Below, piece by piece: positions 61,921 through 64,000 of a DNA stretch of 64,000 nucleotides. The position numbers were made by a program, and so were the translations under genes. Each line of letters starts with the position of its first letter. The first letter of the stretch is position 1. The stretch comes from Propioniciclava tarda (GTDB taxonomy: Bacteria; Actinomycetota; Actinomycetes; Propionibacteriales; Propionibacteriaceae), in NCBI RefSeq assembly GCF_900182665.1, contig NZ_FXTL01000006.1, positions 62,001 to 126,000 on the forward strand, in the 5' to 3' direction. The notes under the pieces are model-generated. The model saw only the letters and a list, made by a program, of their open reading frames with translations, searched no databases and was not told the DNA's origin.

Positions 61921-62816
61921 CCGGCCTCCAACTCGCCGCCCTCACCGGGCTGTTCCTCGCCACCGGCGTCGTCGGGTTGGTGTGGTGGGCGCTGCCCGGG
62001 ACCGCTGCCCTCGGGCCTGCCCTGGCCCGCCTCGACGGCCACGCCACGGTCACCCCGCTTCCGGTTCAGGTGAGTGGGGATGTGCAGGACCGCTTGGGCG
62101 ACTGGTTGGGAGGCCGCCTCCCCGAGTCGCTCTGGCGGACGCCGACCCGCGAGCTCGCACTGTTGCGCCGCACCCCGGCGAACTTCTACGGCGAGAAGAT
62201 CCTGCTCGCGGCCATCGGTCTTGTTGGTCCGCCGCTGATCTTGGGTGGGCTGCTGGTGATGGGTGTCCGGTTGCCGGTGACGGTGCCGCTCGGCCTGTCG
62301 CTGCTCGCCGCGGTGGTGTTGTTCGTGACCCCGAACCTGTCGATCGGCTCACAGGCGGCAGCGGCCCGGTTGGAGTTCAACCACGCGTTGTCGTCCTACA
62401 TCGACCTGGTGGCGCTGGAGCGTCGGGCCGGTTCGGGTGCCCGCCAAGCCCTGGAGAACGCGGCCCGGGTGGGTCGCGGGCATTGGGTGTTCGACGCCCT
62501 GGCCGACGCGCTGGCGGCGTCCGCTGTCGATGGGCGGCGTCCGTTCGAGGCGTTCGCCGACCTGGCCAAGACCCTTGGCGTCCCGCAGTTGGAGGACCTG
62601 GCGGCGATCATGGCGCTCGCTGAGCAGCAGACGATGCCGGTGTATCAAACGTTGCGTGACCACAACCGTGCCCTGCGCACGGCGATGTTGACCGACGAGC
62701 AGGCTCGCGCGAATGCGGCCAATCAGTTGCTCGCCATCCCCGAGACCCTGCTGGTGGCCGTGTTCGTGGCCATCCTGCTGGGCCCCCAAGTGATGACCCT
62801 GATCACCAGCTCGTAA
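61917..62816 (+). CDS. tadC: TadC-like inner-membrane platform protein
   Basis: 299 aa, T2SSF-type: hydrophobic N-terminus, LEFNHALSSYIDLVALERRA, GSGARQALENAARVGRG, LEDLAAIMALAEQQTMPVYQ, and C-terminal helix LLVAVFVAILLGPQVMTLI. Second membrane platform subunit of the CpaF machine. Confidence 0.85.
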   Translation: MTGLQLAALTGLFLATGVVGLVWWALPGTAALGPALARLDGHATVTPLPVQVSGDVQDRLGDWLGGRLPESLWRTPTRELALLRRTPANFYGEKILLAAIGLVGPPLILGGLLVMGVRLPVTVPLGLSLLAAVVLFVTPNLSIGSQAAAARLEFNHALSSYIDLVALERRAGSGARQALENAARVGRGHWVFDALADALAASAVDGRRPFEAFADLAKTLGVPQLEDLAAIMALAEQQTMPVYQTLRDHNRALRTAMLTDEQARANAANQLLAIPETLLVAVFVAILLGPQVMTLITSS

Positions 62817-62843
62817 CCCAACCCCCGTCCCAAGGAGACCCTC

Positions 62844-63053
62844 GTGTTGACCCTCTACATCCACACCCGACTGCTGCTCACCGACGCCCTTGAACGGCTC
62901 ACGAGCCCACCACCCCGCCGCGGCGAACGCGGCCTTTCCGAATCGGTGCAGACCGCCCTGCTGGTCGTATTCGCGATCGCCGCCGTCGCGATCATCATCG
63001 TCGCCGTCACCACCTTGTTGAACAACAAGGCCGCCATCATCGCCGGCAGCTAA
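62844..63053 (+). CDS. Small single-TM protein, possible Flp-like pilin
   Basis: 69 aa, GTG behind AAGGAGACCCTC. RGERGLSESVQTALLVVFAI resembles the Gly/Glu prepilin signature plus hydrophobic helix (ALLVVFAIAAVAIIIVAVT). It sits between tadC and tadE, the usual place for a pilin or pilin-like subunit. Confidence 0.7.
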   Translation: MLTLYIHTRLLLTDALERLTSPPPRRGERGLSESVQTALLVVFAIAAVAIIIVAVTTLLNNKAAIIAGS

Positions 63054-63068
63054 CCCCAGGACTCTGCG

Positions 63069-63461
63069 ATGGCGATGACGAACAGGCGGTGGAGGCGTTC
63101 CGGCGACCGTGGTTATGCGGCCGTCGGGGTCGCGTTGGCGCTGCCGCTGCTGTTCGTCGTCATCTTCCTCGCCGTCCAGGCCGGGCTGTGGTTCTTCGCC
63201 CGCAGCGTCTGCCTGGCCGCCGCCCAGGAAGGCGCCCGCACCTCCGCCGCTCGCGACGCGAGCTTGCAAGCCGGACTCGACACGGCGTCGAGCTTCGCCG
63301 GCCGGGTCGGCTCGGGCATGCTCACCGGGATCAGCGTCACCGGTGACCGCTCCGGCACGTCGACGACGGTGGTGGTGTCCGGGATGAGTGTGCGGCTGGT
63401 GCCGTTCATGGACCTGCAGGTCACCCAGTCCGCGACCCTGCCCGTCGAACGGCTCACCTGA
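63069..63461 (+). CDS. TadE-like pseudopilin
   Basis: 130 aa. DRGYAAVGVALALPLLFVVI and FLAVQAGLWFFARSV are the TadE N-terminal helix, then AAAQEGARTSA. The Glu5-type residue of classical TadE is replaced around AAVGVAL. Overlaps the next gene by 1 bp. Confidence 0.85.
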   Translation: MAMTNRRWRRSGDRGYAAVGVALALPLLFVVIFLAVQAGLWFFARSVCLAAAQEGARTSAARDASLQAGLDTASSFAGRVGSGMLTGISVTGDRSGTSTTVVVSGMSVRLVPFMDLQVTQSATLPVERLT

Positions 63462-63892
63462 TGACCAGGCGCAGGCGGGACGAGCGGGGTGGATCGGCGG
63501 CGGTCGAGTTGGCGATGCTGATCCCGGTCATCATCGCCGTAGTCATGCTGGCCGTCGCCGGTGGACGCCTCGCCCTGGCCCACGGTGCGGTTCAGCAAGC
63601 CGCCACGGACGCCGCCCGCGCCGCCTCTCTGGCTCGCACCAGCGGGGATGCCCACACTGACGCCGCCACCGCGGCGTCCACGTCGCTCGGACAGGCCACC
63701 CCGTGCCGGTCGATAGCGGTCGCCGTGGACACGTCCGGGTTTGGGGCGCCCGTGGGGACGCCGGCGGTGGTCCGTGCCACCGTCACCTGCACCGTCGCAC
63801 TGGCCGACCTCGGCGTCCTCGGACTGCCCGGCACCAAGACCGTGACCGCCACGATGGTGTCCCCGCTCGACACCTACCGAGGCCGCACATGA
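63461..63892 (+). CDS. TadE/TadG-like protein
   Basis: 143 aa. DERGGSAAVELAMLIPVIIA is the canonical RGxxAVE pseudopilin start, followed by VMLAVAGGRLALAHGAVQQA. C-terminal extracytoplasmic domain. The ATG of the following gene overlaps its stop (ATGA). Confidence 0.85.
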   Translation: MTRRRRDERGGSAAVELAMLIPVIIAVVMLAVAGGRLALAHGAVQQAATDAARAASLARTSGDAHTDAATAASTSLGQATPCRSIAVAVDTSGFGAPVGTPAVVRATVTCTVALADLGVLGLPGTKTVTATMVSPLDTYRGRT

Positions 63893-64000
63893 CCAGGGAC
63901 GAGCGGGGTGCGGTGGTCACCGTGTGGGTGGCGCTGCTGATGACCGTGCTAGTGGCCGTCATTGGCATCAGCGTGGATCTGACCGGGCAGGTCAACGCCC
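63889..64000 (+). CDS. TadG-like Flp/pilus protein (partial, runs off window)
   Basis: ATG at 63889. MTRDERGAVVTVWVALLMTV and LVAVIGISVDLTGQVNA is the TadG-type helix. Cut by the right edge after about 37 codons. Confidence 0.7.
   Translation, partial: MTRDERGAVVTVWVALLMTVLVAVIGISVDLTGQVNA

Overview
The window is GC-rich and densely coded. It has TANNNT -10 boxes directly upstream of some start codons and carries an actinobacterial divisome locus (glp, rimJ, sepX). It also encodes a glutamate-synthase-like flavoprotein fused to rubrerythrin and a eukaryotic-type UDP-glucose pyrophosphorylase. Together these point to an actinobacterium, most likely Propionibacteriales/Propionibacteriaceae. 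The family placement is inference from gene content, not a database match.

Layout: (1) 1-16.4 kb is core chromosome: mfd, pth, rplY, prs, a C-terminally truncated glmU, tRNA-Gln, a TetR regulator, ispE, rsmA, tatD, a copper-handling pair behind a CsoR-like palindrome, rsmI, a protein mannosyltransferase, a uracil-xanthine permease and a zinc-less Tag glycosylase. (2) 16.4-26.6 kb carries secreted and envelope functions: a lipoprotein, a subtilisin, an SH3b/CHAP-like lipoprotein, an AGE-family epimerase, a decayed nickel transporter, and the FNR/GltD/rubrerythrin fusion. (3) 26.6-30.5 kb is one large gene joining 14 WD40-type blades to a membrane KAP-type NTPase. (4) 30.5-36.1 kb holds a VOC protein, an AI-2E family transporter, a DUF1206 protein, a polytopic membrane protein, PAP2 and a lipid kinase.

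(5) 36.7-44.7 kb is an integrated element bounded by 71-bp direct repeats made from the 3' end and terminator of tRNA-Ala(CGC). It carries a frameshifted tyrosine integrase, a two-gene NYN nuclease + NACHT-like NTPase operon (the best candidate here for an undescribed, probably defensive, system), an ISL3-type IS, a BrnT-like/RHH toxin-antitoxin pair and small zinc-finger and HTH genes. The NYN-NACHT operon has clearly different base composition and lacks a short motif (GGACGC/GCGTCC) that is abundant in the host genes.

(6) 44.8-51.1 kb is the core cluster sepX/glpR-rimJ-glp (degenerate MoeA), fmdB, a SAF-domain protein, mscL and a eukaryotic-type UGPase with a structured leader. (7) 51.54 kb to the window end starts with the 3' half of tRNA-Arg(CCT) and looks like one end of a second, larger integrative (probably conjugative) element: AbiEi/AbiEii, an excisionase-like HTH protein, an ArdC-like antirestriction protein, cargo genes (one a doubly frameshifted HIT pseudogene), then a Tad/T4SS-like operon (SAF, CpaE-like, CpaF, TadB, TadC, a small TM protein, TadE-type proteins) running off the right edge. 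No rRNA genes and no CRISPR array were seen.
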